Source: Silanimonas sp021297925
Lineage (GTDB): Bacteria; Pseudomonadota; Gammaproteobacteria; Xanthomonadales; Xanthomonadaceae
Reading direction: 5' to 3'
Assembly: GCA_027532825.1 (NCBI GenBank)
Contig: JAPZTL010000009.1
Coordinates: 1 to 64,000 of the forward strand
Length of the DNA: 64,000 nucleotides
A program made the position numbers and the translations under genes. Numbering within the stretch: position 1 is the stretch's first letter; the number at the start of each line of letters is the position of its first letter. Positions 34,322 through 43,145 of this stretch are shown here, in pieces. The notes below the pieces were generated by a model that was not told the DNA's origin, searched no databases, and saw nothing but the letters and a program-made list of their open reading frames with translations.

Positions 34322-34567
34322 TCAATGGCTCCTTCCTTGGTAGTTGTAGGCAGTCAGCTGAACATCGCCAGTCGCGACAACCACCAGTCCACCCTTGTCC
34401 AGAATCTTCGCGAGCGTTCGAGCAGCTCGCATGAGCCGTGCAGACGCCTTGCGGTCAAGGATCACCTTGTCCCCGTCCGCAACCCCGTAGCCCAACACCA
34501 GGTCAACCATGTCCTGGCTGATCCCTCGCTGCGACATGCGCTGCTTTGCGTGCTTTGTCTTGTACAT
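34322..34567 (-). CDS. DUF4258-type small protein
   Basis: An 81-residue protein opening the restriction operon. It matches the DUF4258 pattern (YKTKHAKQRMSQRGIS ... VVVATGDVQLTAYN), a small RelE/BrnT-like fold often found beside toxin-antitoxin or defence genes. An upstream TTG at 34618 would extend it, but the ATG at 34567 fits the domain start. Its stop is two bases before the ATG of the fusion gene. It could be a regulator or a toxin-like component. Confidence 0.7.
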   Translation of the reverse strand: MYKTKHAKQRMSQRGISQDMVDLVLGYGVADGDKVILDRKASARLMRAARTLAKILDKGGLVVVATGDVQLTAYNYQGRSH

Positions 34568-34897
34568 AAGGCCCCCGCCGTGATGGACGTAGAATACACG
34601 GGAGATCGCCTTAGGCAATACAGGTGAACGACATTAATAGATTACTTTTGTTTTTTGTTTATCTATTGTTCACTTTCAATGACGGGGAGGCGTTGCGACC
34701 CGCCGTCTCAGCCGGGGGGAGGGCAGGACGCGCAGACGATCGCACGCCCCAGCAGGCACAAGTCTGCCCCGACAAGGGGACAAAAAAACATCGACCCCGC
34801 CCACCGGCCTACCGAAGGCAGGCCGGCGAGTAAGGCGACTTCGACGTATTGAGAAGATCTCGTCCATGCGGTCAGAGGCCCAAGACGTACCGATCGA
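34568..34897. other. Upstream region of the restriction operon, no gene seen
   Basis: No convincing coding region. An AT-rich stretch (34630-34680) with an interrupted inverted repeat lies immediately upstream of the DUF4258 gene and is the probable promoter/operator of the seven-gene operon. The remainder up to 34897 is GC-rich and shows nothing recognisable. Confidence 0.6.
34624..34673. promoter_or_regulatory. AT-rich inverted repeat, probable operator/promoter
   Basis: GTGAAC (34624-34629) and AATAGAT (34636-34642) are mirrored by ATCTATT (34661-34667) and GTTCAC (34668-34673) around a T-rich centre. The HTH domain of the operon's GIY-YIG protein is a natural candidate to bind it. This is inference from position. 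Confidence 0.5.
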
Positions 34898-35128
34898 TCA
34901 GTCCGCAGGACGCCAAAGTGGCCCTGTCCCAACGCTGTAGATGCTGATCAAGTAATCGTCTCGGTGCCGAAGAACGGACTCCGCCTGAAGTCGACTCAAG
35001 CCGTGCTTCAGGAAGTAGGCCACCAGCTCAACGTTCGTGCTGTTCTCATCGTTCGACAGCACATCCTCAACCCACTGGACCGCCCTAGCATCCAAGCTGT
35101 AGCGGTAGCGCCTGACCTCACTGGTCAT
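34898..35128 (-). CDS. Small protein of unknown function
   Basis: A 76-residue soluble polar protein. Its start overlaps the stop of the Cys-cluster protein gene (ATGA), so it is the last gene of the YqaJ set. No domain is recognised; the middle (STNVELVAYFLKHGLSRLQAESVL) is helical. Confidence 0.6.
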   Translation of the reverse strand: MTSEVRRYRYSLDARAVQWVEDVLSNDENSTNVELVAYFLKHGLSRLQAESVLRHRDDYLISIYSVGTGPLWRPAD

Positions 35129-36024
35129 GCCTGAACCTGCCGCTGCAACTGGCCTTCGAGACGCCCCCGGAGGCCCGTCGCCGGAACAGGGATCGGCCCG
35201 TCGCGGGGCCCGAGAGACTCCGCCGGGAAGAACTCCTCGGCGATGGCCGGGACGTCTTCTGCGAGATCCTCGAAAGCGCCATTGGCGAAGCCTTGCCGCG
35301 CGACTTCGTCCAGTGCTGCTTGATCCAGCCCTGCCGCCCGCCTCACCTCCTCCCGCTCCTGCGCAACCTTGATGGCCGCCTCCAGCGTCATGCCGGAACG
35401 CGCCACCAGGTCGACGTAGAAGATCGGCGTGCGATGGCTAAGCGTGGTGGACTTGCCCCGCAGCTTCAGTTCCAGCGGCATGCACGACAGTCGCTCACCC
35501 GAGACCGCGCTGAAGTACTGCAGCCGCGCGGCCAAGGTGCGGATCGTGTTGAACGACGTGGTGCGGAGCACGAAGGTGCCCATGGCATCGTCCTCGCCGT
35601 CGCCGATCAGGACGTTCAACCGGGCGTAGGCTTTGCAGTCCCCCTTGGCGAAGGCACAGGCGTCCGGCCCCGGGCACGGCAGGCGTTCGACACCGCCCTC
35701 ACCCATCCGCCGGCAGGACTCGCCGTTGCCGACGCATCGCGGGCGGCCTGTGGCCCGGTCGAACAGCGAGTAGTCCGCTCGCAGGTTGAGGTCCGGATCG
35801 TTGAACAGCATCCGGACCGGGATGGACCGGAGCTTCTGGCCGTCCGAGGCGCGACGAAGCTGCTCGTCCAGCGGGTGCAGGGTCCAGCCCTCCCGGGTCT
35901 GGACCTGGGTGGTGAGGGTGAACTGGTCGTCCTTCTCGGGAAGGCGCTTGCCATTGCGCTCCACGACACGGCCGATGGAAATCCGCCCGATGACGGGCGG
36001 GGTGATGGCGAGACCCTTGATCAT
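35125..36024 (-). CDS. Phage-type Cys-cluster protein (hydrolase/metal-binding annotation, possibly RDF-like)
   Basis: A 299-residue protein of the kind found next to YqaJ nucleases on proteobacterial islands and usually named hydrolase or metal-binding protein. A probable metal site is the cysteine group in residues about 95-135 (C-x6-C, then CPGPDACAFAKGDC). A relation to gp3-like recombination directionality factors is possible but not shown. Coupled by ATGA at both ends to its neighbours. Confidence 0.6.
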   Translation of the reverse strand: MIKGLAITPPVIGRISIGRVVERNGKRLPEKDDQFTLTTQVQTREGWTLHPLDEQLRRASDGQKLRSIPVRMLFNDPDLNLRADYSLFDRATGRPRCVGNGESCRRMGEGGVERLPCPGPDACAFAKGDCKAYARLNVLIGDGEDDAMGTFVLRTTSFNTIRTLAARLQYFSAVSGERLSCMPLELKLRGKSTTLSHRTPIFYVDLVARSGMTLEAAIKVAQEREEVRRAAGLDQAALDEVARQGFANGAFEDLAEDVPAIAEEFFPAESLGPRDGPIPVPATGLRGRLEGQLQRQVQA

Positions 36025-37007
36025 GGTCGGTGCTCCTGTAGGTGACTGACGAGGCGAAACCGACGCGCACCTGACTTGCTCTCCCGGTAGGAGGCGACAA
36101 GGGCGGGATGGTCGGCTTCGAGTTTCTTGACGTTGAGAACGAGGCTGTCCTTGGCCCGCTTGAAGTGCGCTTCGCCGAGCGGCCCGAAGGCCGCCACGGA
36201 GGCCTCGCCCATGGCCTGCTGGATCGCCTGACGGTGGCGCTCCGCTTCCCGCTCTCGCTCGTCCAGCTCTGCCCCTAGGGCCAGCAGGCGTTCGAAGGAG
36301 GACCGAAGCTCGGCGCGCTCCCCGAGGTCGATCAGCGTGTCGGCGCCCCGATACAGCTCGCGCAGGGCCGTGGCGGAGGAGGCGGACCCGTCCGCCGCTG
36401 GCGGCGTGCCGGAGGTGACCATCTCCCAGAACCGGGCTTCCAGAATCACCAGCCGGGAGATGACTTCGTCATCCCGCTCAATCCGGTGGATCTGCAGCTC
36501 CTGTCCGCACAGCAGTACGGCCACGTCGGCCGCCCCCTGCCCGGTCACCGCCAGCTGGTGCTGCACTTGGATCTGGATGTGCTCCGGCACCCCGGCCCGC
36601 CATTTCCGGGAGCCATGCTCCCCGGCCGTCTTGCACTCGAGAATGCGGACCTCGTCCGAGCCCACGATCTCCCGGTCGAGGTTGGCCAACATGAAGGAGA
36701 AGGTCGGGTGCTGGAGGACGGCATTGACCCGACGCACCTTCCGTCCCGTCGCCTTGGCGTAGGCGTCTGCGACCAAGGGTTCGAGCACCGTGCCCCAGTA
36801 AGTCGGCGAGTCGACGTCATCGTTCAACGGGTTCACCGGCACGCTGCCGGTCTTCTGCGCCCATAGCTCGAGCGGGCTGCGATATGGGCACAACCCCACG
36901 GCGGAGGCCGCGTCGGAGCTGCCAATGCCCTTCCTTCGCTCTTCCAGCCATGCCGGCCGGTCCAGCCCGACAGTCGTACTGCTGACGACGGCATTCAGTC
37001 GCCTCAT
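36021..37007 (-). CDS. YqaJ-type viral recombinase/exonuclease
   Basis: A 328-residue PD-(D/E)xK exonuclease of the lambda-Exo/YqaJ family. Visible are WLEERRKGIGSSDAAS, the Glu-rich GTVLEPLVADAYAKATG, the metal Asp in LANLDREI and E-x-K in ILECKTA, with a basic C-terminal helical tail. It would resect DNA ends for strand annealing. The start has GGAG upstream. It is first of a three-gene set. Confidence 0.85.
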   Translation of the reverse strand: MRRLNAVVSSTTVGLDRPAWLEERRKGIGSSDAASAVGLCPYRSPLELWAQKTGSVPVNPLNDDVDSPTYWGTVLEPLVADAYAKATGRKVRRVNAVLQHPTFSFMLANLDREIVGSDEVRILECKTAGEHGSRKWRAGVPEHIQIQVQHQLAVTGQGAADVAVLLCGQELQIHRIERDDEVISRLVILEARFWEMVTSGTPPAADGSASSATALRELYRGADTLIDLGERAELRSSFERLLALGAELDEREREAERHRQAIQQAMGEASVAAFGPLGEAHFKRAKDSLVLNVKKLEADHPALVASYRESKSGARRFRLVSHLQEHRP

Positions 37008-37021
37008 GGTGTTCTCCGGAC

Positions 37022-37055
37022 AAAGAAAAGGCCCGGTCGTTGCCGACCGGGCCTT
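37022..37055 (-). terminator. Terminator between the lipoprotein and YqaJ genes
   Basis: Stem AAGGCCCGGTCG / CGACCGGGCCTT (37028-37039 with 37044-37055), loop of four, followed on the minus strand by TTTTCTTTG. Confidence 0.85.
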
Positions 37056-37079
37056 GGGGATTGAACGCTGAGAGATGCT

Positions 37080-37541
37080 TCAGCGGGGTTCGTTGTGCGC
37101 CTCGAACAAAGCTTGGTTCTCGCTGATGCCCTGCCGCACAGCAACGCCGAACTCGAATTCGACCAACTGAGGCTCCTGATAGGTCAGCTCGAACTCGTCG
37201 TCACTCTTCTGGAGCTGTTGCACGCCGTAGCTCACTTGGGTGACCACGTCTTCGCCTTCCGCAGGCGTGTAGACCAGCTCACCGACGCACTGGTAGCGCC
37301 CTAGATCCTCCTGGGCGTCCTCGGTGACGATGTTGCGCAGGAAGGCCTCTCCCGCGGCATCACGCACCCGCTCGTCGATCGCACGGGATTCGAGGATTTC
37401 GATCATCAGGCCTTCGACCGCACCCGAAGTGCAGTCGTGATGGCTGCTGCAGCCGCTGAGCGTTACGAGAGCCAGCGCGCCGCAGGCCAGCATGGGGAAA
37501 CGACGCGCGGCAACCGGCCGGGCGCTCTTGAGGAACGTCAT
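37080..37541 (-). CDS. Island lipoprotein of unknown function
   Basis: A 153-residue predicted lipoprotein with signal segment and lipobox TLSGC near residue 31. The mature part is acidic with a conserved-looking C-terminal segment. GGAGAG lies upstream of the ATG. No family recognised. It lies between the DUF932 and YqaJ genes and is followed by its own terminator. Confidence 0.7.
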   Translation of the reverse strand: MTFLKSARPVAARRFPMLACGALALVTLSGCSSHHDCTSGAVEGLMIEILESRAIDERVRDAAGEAFLRNIVTEDAQEDLGRYQCVGELVYTPAEGEDVVTQVSYGVQQLQKSDDEFELTYQEPQLVEFEFGVAVRQGISENQALFEAHNEPR

Positions 37542-37591
37542 GGTTTCTCTCCGAGATGGATTGAAGGTTCCGCGCGGCAGTGATCCGGCGA

Positions 37592-38548
37592 TTACGCGAC
37601 GTGGCTGAGAACTTCATCCCACGTCTTCTGCTTGAGTTGCGCGCCCTGCCCGAACCACGCCGCCTCACGGCGGTGATCGTCACTGCGGGCACGACGGTGG
37701 TGGTCGACGTACTCCGTGACGCTGTTGAGCAGGCCCCACGCCGTGCCGCGGCTGGACGCGAGCATCGCCCCCCTACCCCCGCCCGCATACAGCGCACGGA
37801 CGCTCGCCAGCGCCTGCTCGTTCACCACGTCGTCCCGGCTCTCAGTAACCGAGTAGGTCAGGACGCGGCGAAGCAGGTCGTCGACGGCATCAGGTGCCAA
37901 CTGCACCTCGCAGAGCGCCTTCATCCGAGCCACGAAGCCGTCCCAGGCCGACACCGTGATGCCCAGCTGCCGCTTCACGGCATCCGCATCGAACTGACTG
38001 CGGTGCGGCACCTTGATCGCACCCGTGTTGTTGCCCAGGGCGATGGACAGCGTGTTGTTGCAGACGACGCGAACCGACGTGAACTGCGCCGTGGTCGCCA
38101 ACGTCCCGTCGCAGGCCGTTGCCAGCAGCAGATACCCGTCCACGCGATCCCGGCCCTTGAGCGTCACGCTCTGGCCAGTACGCGCGAGAGCCCAGAACTT
38201 CTTGCCCTCGCGCAGCACTCCGGCCGTCTCAAGCTCGAAGCCGTTGCCAGCGGTCAGGTCGCGGTAAAACTCGAGGATCTCGCCGGGCTGGACCACCTTG
38301 AAGCGCTTGCTCACCACGGCGAGCGGAGCCTTGGTGTCCGAGCGGTACAGCACCTTCTGCTCGGGGAAGGCGTTGATGACGCCGACATTGTTGTTGCCGC
38401 TGATGTAGCGAACCTCGGACTCCTCGATGGCCCAGTCCATGCCGGACTGGCGACGCCACTCCTCGATGGACTGCCCGGCGGCGAGCCGGTTACCGATGCC
38501 GTGCCAAGGCTTCTCGCCAGCGTAGGCCATGGTCTGTACCAGATGCAT
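37592..38548 (-). CDS. DUF932 protein
   Basis: A 318-residue protein of the DUF932 family, common on plasmids and islands next to phage-like recombination genes. Typical segments are YAGEKPWHGIG, LYRSDTKAPLAVVSKRFKVVQP, FTSVRVVCNNTLSIAL and TAWGLLNSVTEYVDHHRRAR. The start at 38548 is set by AGGAGAG. Function is not established; a role in recombination or protection against host nucleases is speculated for the family. Confidence 0.85.
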   Translation of the reverse strand: MHLVQTMAYAGEKPWHGIGNRLAAGQSIEEWRRQSGMDWAIEESEVRYISGNNNVGVINAFPEQKVLYRSDTKAPLAVVSKRFKVVQPGEILEFYRDLTAGNGFELETAGVLREGKKFWALARTGQSVTLKGRDRVDGYLLLATACDGTLATTAQFTSVRVVCNNTLSIALGNNTGAIKVPHRSQFDADAVKRQLGITVSAWDGFVARMKALCEVQLAPDAVDDLLRRVLTYSVTESRDDVVNEQALASVRALYAGGGRGAMLASSRGTAWGLLNSVTEYVDHHRRARSDDHRREAAWFGQGAQLKQKTWDEVLSHVA

Positions 38549-38581
38549 TGCTTCTCTCCTGTGTTTTCTGGACGGCATAAA

Positions 38582-38615
38582 CGAAGAGGCCCGGGACAAT
38601 GCCCGGGCCTCTTCG
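38582..38615 (-). terminator. Perfect 14-bp hairpin, minus-strand terminator
   Basis: CGAAGAGGCCCGGG (38582-38595) with its complement at 38602-38615, loop ACAATG. On the minus strand TTTATG follows. It separates the small membrane protein gene from DUF932. Confidence 0.75.
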
Positions 38616-38637
38616 CTGTGCCGCATGGTGGGATGAA

Positions 38638-38850
38638 CTAGTCCCGCATCACGGGACCGCACTGCGCACACTTCACGATGCCGACGATGACCGCCGTTGC
38701 GACGACCAGTACGCAGTAAACCGCTTCGAGCTTGCTGGATGGCACGTCGATGCCTCCGCTACGCGCACTGACTCCGGAGTGCGGAGCCGGAAAGCAGGCG
38801 TCCTGCTTCAGGTGAGTAATATGCATCTGAGATTCTTTCGAATCGACCAC
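38638..38850 (-). CDS. Small single-span membrane protein
   Basis: A 70-residue frame (GTG start; an ATG at 38826 would give 62 residues). It has one hydrophobic helix (AVYCVLVVATAVIVGIV) and a CAQC pair after it. A terminator follows at 38582-38615, which supports transcription. Weak start signals make it uncertain. About 270 bases of sequence up to 39122 show no gene. Confidence 0.4.
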   Translation of the reverse strand: MVDSKESQMHITHLKQDACFPAPHSGVSARSGGIDVPSSKLEAVYCVLVVATAVIVGIVKCAQCGPVMRD

Positions 38851-39122
38851 GTGTCGAGAAAAAGGATTTCGACGCCACTAGGTCATGAGTAGCGCGACGG
38901 TACGCGCATCCTCAGCGTCGCGGTGCGATAGCCAACGATCAGATCGGGATTGTTACAGAACCAAAACATAACGCTACTGGTTGACACGCTCAGCCCATTT
39001 AGCCCAATGAGCCGCAGCATCGAAAAGACCCTTGATGCACGATCTCCGGATTGCACCCCGAACCGATTTACCTCAACGGGACACGAGCCGAAAGGGCAGT
39101 GACGCCCATCCTTTCTTAAATT

Positions 39123-40154
39123 CTAAAACCTGGAAAAGTCGACCTTTCCAATGACTTCGCGGAGAGAGAGGTTCTTGGCCTGCACGAAATCTAGGAAGCC
39201 AAGGTTTAGGTCATCGCACTTAGCCGATAGGTTGATGCCGACGAGCGGCAAGCCAAAGGCAGGATCGACATCTGTTTCGACGATGATCAATCCAGCAGAC
39301 TCAAGTAGCCGCAGTTCCCCGGCGAGATCAGACCCTGTGTACTCGCGTTTCACCCGATCCAGCAACACCGTAGCTGTAGATTTTTTAAATCGCACGGACT
39401 CCACATCCTGCCGTTTCTCGAGCAGCACGACAAGAAACTCTCTGGTAACGCGGGGCAGCGCAGAAAGCGACCGGCATAACTTGGCAATTTGATTAGAAAT
39501 CTGGATATCAGTTTTAGGAGCACCCATGTCTCTTTGATATTGAGAGAACGACTCTCCACTCCCGATGCGCGGCTCGGCGCTCTCCTCCCAACATGTGTAG
39601 CCGCTCGTTGGATAAACGCCGTTCTCGTCAGGCATCTCAAGCTCAACGCGCAGACGAACACCATTTGCACGCACTACGCGATGCGCATCTTGGAGCCGTT
39701 CGATGGGCAGGTCCACAGCCATCTTGGCAATCGTGTCCATATCCCACACATCCCGCGCCCACTCAAACTTCGCTTTCGAAGCAAGTTCTGGCTCGATCGT
39801 ATAACTACCCTGTTTTTCTCCAATTACTAGGACAACAAATCTCTGGTACCTCTTAATCTGCTCTTCGGTCAGCTTTGCAAGGGTTTTGTTGACTTTATCG
39901 GAGGTCGCCACGGAGGTCACTTGAATTGCAAACTCGCCGTCCTTGCTCCCAAGATCAATGCCTGGGCTGTTAGAGCGGATGTTGTTGAGGTTTTCAAGAC
40001 TGCTGTGGAGAATCGGGGTTAGCAGATCCCGAAAAAAGTTCTCAGCAAAAATCGAAAGGTCTGTAAAGCCAGACCGGTTGCGCATTCTTGTCTGTGCAGC
40101 AATGGTTGCCAACTCATCGATGATTTCACCGATTAAGTATCCCCTCGTTATCAT
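39123..40154 (-). CDS. SMEK-domain protein (nuclease-like, defence-associated)
   Basis: A 343-residue protein. The first 140 residues match the SMEK-domain pattern: MITRGYLIGEIIDEL, GFTDLSIFAENFFRDLL, ENLNNIRSNSPGIDLG and FAIQVTS. The D plus QVTS arrangement recalls a PD-(D/E)xK-like core with a changed lysine position. The C-terminal 180 residues look like a winged-helix/sensor part. It is a single gene with no partner, as typical for such cargo. Family function is poorly known; association with defence islands is from memory. Confidence 0.7.
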   Translation of the reverse strand: MITRGYLIGEIIDELATIAAQTRMRNRSGFTDLSIFAENFFRDLLTPILHSSLENLNNIRSNSPGIDLGSKDGEFAIQVTSVATSDKVNKTLAKLTEEQIKRYQRFVVLVIGEKQGSYTIEPELASKAKFEWARDVWDMDTIAKMAVDLPIERLQDAHRVVRANGVRLRVELEMPDENGVYPTSGYTCWEESAEPRIGSGESFSQYQRDMGAPKTDIQISNQIAKLCRSLSALPRVTREFLVVLLEKRQDVESVRFKKSTATVLLDRVKREYTGSDLAGELRLLESAGLIIVETDVDPAFGLPLVGINLSAKCDDLNLGFLDFVQAKNLSLREVIGKVDFSRF

Positions 40155-40643
40155 TGCATTCTCTTTTGTTGTTCGAGCGCACTCAAAAAAAGCGAGTTTC
40201 GGATGCGAGCCTAAGACCGAGTTGACACTGCGGCTGGAAGTCGCCCACTAGTGAAATGCATGCATTCAGCGCCGAGCCACTTGTGTATCGAGCGATCGTC
40301 CGCTGTGTCGGCCCGAAAGACACACCCTTAATGCATACCCGCGCCACTGCTGGGAGCTGAGGTTGCCGACAAGCCCAGCCACGCGCGTCTACTCTGGCGC
40401 AGCTTCACGCGAGGATCATCGGCAAGCCTACGAATAGCTTTGGAGCAACGTCAAGGCAGTCAGCGGATTCATCCCGAAGAGAACGAGACGTCTCGGCTTT
40501 GATTAACACTAGAGCTTGAGGCCTATCCACAATAGCCAAAGATCAGCTCGAACTGAAACAAAATGCCTATCATCAGTCGCACCGGGCGAAGAACAGCCGG
40601 CATAGCCTCATGACCCGAACTGGCCGCCCGAAAGGCACTACGG
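40155..40643. other. Intergenic region in island, no gene seen
   Basis: About 490 bases between the SMEK gene start and the ietS stop. No credible coding region on either strand and no strong hairpin with T-run. It should hold the promoter of the SMEK gene. Lower GC than the chromosome. Confidence 0.6.
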
Positions 40644-43145
40644 CTAGACAGTAATCTGCTGATAGATCGGAATCCTATGCGCGATTGCCGTGTATACATC
40701 GACCTCGGCTTGCTGCGTGCGGATTGATACTATCAGGCTGTAACGCGCAGGCAGAGCATACCTCTCCAACGCAGGCCGCGTCCGCCACCAACCATTCGAT
40801 GGATATACGGCAATAAACCCCCGACTGGCTAGCTCGGCGGCCGTTCCAATCCACACATCCTGATGAAGGGAACCACGATGTCGCTTCTGGTCGCCAAGAC
40901 ACCAGTTGAGGTCTTTCGGATTGACCGGATCGCCTTCGTCTTCGCGCTGAGCCGCCGCATTGATCCGCGCCACGAAATCCTCGATAGAGCCGTCCAGCGG
41001 ACGTTTAACGTCAAATCGCAGACGATGTGACGGGTAGTGAAACTTTGAAGTCGAGCCGCGAGCCGAGGGGTTTGGTTCAATGAAGTATGAGAGCGTCACA
41101 CGCAGCTCGACCTGAGAATCCTGTAGTGCTTGCAACTCTTCTATGGGCCACGGAAGAGCGTGCAAATTCATGTCGCGAGTGACTACCCCCTTGCCCCTGA
41201 CCTTCGAGTAGGGATGTACGACGTCTTCGACGACAAGAGTGAGAGAATTGCCAGCGCTCCACAGTGCCCGCTCTAAGCTAGGAACGCCCCAGCCGCAGTG
41301 ACGGATCAAGTGAACGTAATCGCTCTTGCTCGGCGCCTGCCCGGCCGGCAAGTACATCGAACGCATGGCTTCCGTCCACTCGGCCGAATGAACGATGAGA
41401 GCGCGAACAGTCTCTGGCCGAAGGTTCGGATACGCCGACATGATCTGCGCGGCCATGCGCGCGCACAACGCAGACGCAGCACTGGTCGCGTTCGTTGTGG
41501 TGAACAGACGCTCTGCGGGCTCGTTGTGGGTAGTGAGCAGATTCAGGCTCGCCATACCGACTGCGCCAAAATCGTCCTTTGCAGCGTTCCCACCCTCGAA
41601 CATAACGTCAGGTTTCAGCGGCCACGCTCCATCCCACGTTCTTGATGTCGTGGAGAAAGGACTCGGCCCTCCCTCGGCACCAATCGCTTCAAGCGAGGCG
41701 TGCCCGTCGGTATCGACCTTATTCGTGAATGCACCGACGGTAATTGCATTCCAAGACTGACCTGGGTCATGCACAAGATTGGTGGACAGACTGGCCGGGT
41801 AAGCAGCCCAAGCGTTCGGGTCGCGAATGTTTCCAGCCGACAGCACGAAAAGGCGCGGAAACTGGCCTTCACCATCGACATCAGCAGCCAGCTTGTCCAC
41901 GGTCGAGGACCAGGAAGAGGGTCGCCCACGATCGCGGTAATCCGACGCGCTCACTGCCGAGGTGAAAACCCTAGCCCTACTTGGAGCGGCCACTTCGACG
42001 CGTGCGACGCCTTCCGTAAACAGGTAGGCGTGATGTAGCGCATCCCCGTTGTTGCCACCGTCATGGGGAACGAGCTTGACGGACTCGAGACGATGCGGAA
42101 CGTCTACTGGTCCGGCCAAAGCCAAGGCATCTGTCAGGTCGCCGTAGCTTGCTAGTCCGGCAAGGCCAGTGCCGTGGTTGGCGCTATCGTCGACTCCCCA
42201 AGCAGGCTCGACAGTGTGTAGATCAGCTGCTTCCATCAAGGGGGCAAGTAGTGGGTGCCCTCTGTTTACGCCAGTATCCATGAGGCAAATGCGCGGGCCA
42301 TCCCTATTGGGCATCTGAGCGCGCTGCAGCAGGTCCTCTGCCCACTCCCGTTGCTCGGTTACCGTCATCCCGTCAAAAAGCTCGGCAGTTTCCTTGGCGC
42401 GACGAAGCTCCGCGACGCAGTTCAAGGTCATTACCGACCGGGAGAGCTGCTGCTGTGAACCGTACATCAGCAGCACTGTCCGCTCTGGGAACTCGGCTTG
42501 CCTATCAATTACGACGCATTCGGCCAATCTCGCCAGCTTCTTGAAATCTTCTACAACGACCTGCCGCTGGCCACGGACTGGAATCCACACCTCCCACCAG
42601 AAAGGAATCGCCACGTCATCGGGCAGCAGAGCTGGATCATCTGTCCACAACGCGCGCAGTTCGGCGGCGCGGATCGATGCAATCGTATTGAGCAACGAAC
42701 GATGGTCGAGCGCCCTGCCGTTCCTATCCTTTCTTTCTTCGAGGTACTCGGTGACGTATTTTTCGAAGTGTGCCAGCTTGCCATCGGGAACGAACACGTT
42801 GGCGTATGTATGCTCGCCTTCCTGTCGCACACTGAGCAGTTCAATTTCCTGGGTTTCGTTGGACAAACTCTCGAATGCCAGTTCGACATTCGGCTGACTA
42901 ACGAACTGGATCTGCAGGCCTAGGCCGCCTTCCAACCCCTGCTGCGTCTGGATACGAACCGCCTCGGTGGAGACGAGTTGCAAGGCCTCGATTTGCGAGC
43001 GCAGCAATTGCCCGTGCTGTTGTCGAGGCAAATCTGGGAGGACACTGCTTGGACCACCACCAGGGGAGTGCGCCGTGAAGCCAATCGCACTAGAAGTGCC
43101 TTGCAAGATTAAGTGCGGCCGCTTATCAGCTGGTTGATCCGGCAT
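40644..43145 (-). CDS. ietS: IetS-like subtilisin-family protease
   Basis: An 833-residue S8 peptidase without signal peptide, so cytoplasmic. The triad is visible as D290 (LMDTG), H324 (NHGTGLAG) and S555 (NATSAAS), with the oxyanion asparagine in VLSAGN. About 250 residues of unknown sequence precede the protease domain. Paired with an AAA ATPase gene that ends 20 bases inside this gene's start, this is the IetAS arrangement, first known as a plasmid incompatibility/stability pair and later as an anti-phage system. Confidence 0.8.
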   Translation of the reverse strand: MPDQPADKRPHLILQGTSSAIGFTAHSPGGGPSSVLPDLPRQQHGQLLRSQIEALQLVSTEAVRIQTQQGLEGGLGLQIQFVSQPNVELAFESLSNETQEIELLSVRQEGEHTYANVFVPDGKLAHFEKYVTEYLEERKDRNGRALDHRSLLNTIASIRAAELRALWTDDPALLPDDVAIPFWWEVWIPVRGQRQVVVEDFKKLARLAECVVIDRQAEFPERTVLLMYGSQQQLSRSVMTLNCVAELRRAKETAELFDGMTVTEQREWAEDLLQRAQMPNRDGPRICLMDTGVNRGHPLLAPLMEAADLHTVEPAWGVDDSANHGTGLAGLASYGDLTDALALAGPVDVPHRLESVKLVPHDGGNNGDALHHAYLFTEGVARVEVAAPSRARVFTSAVSASDYRDRGRPSSWSSTVDKLAADVDGEGQFPRLFVLSAGNIRDPNAWAAYPASLSTNLVHDPGQSWNAITVGAFTNKVDTDGHASLEAIGAEGGPSPFSTTSRTWDGAWPLKPDVMFEGGNAAKDDFGAVGMASLNLLTTHNEPAERLFTTTNATSAASALCARMAAQIMSAYPNLRPETVRALIVHSAEWTEAMRSMYLPAGQAPSKSDYVHLIRHCGWGVPSLERALWSAGNSLTLVVEDVVHPYSKVRGKGVVTRDMNLHALPWPIEELQALQDSQVELRVTLSYFIEPNPSARGSTSKFHYPSHRLRFDVKRPLDGSIEDFVARINAAAQREDEGDPVNPKDLNWCLGDQKRHRGSLHQDVWIGTAAELASRGFIAVYPSNGWWRTRPALERYALPARYSLIVSIRTQQAEVDVYTAIAHRIPIYQQITV

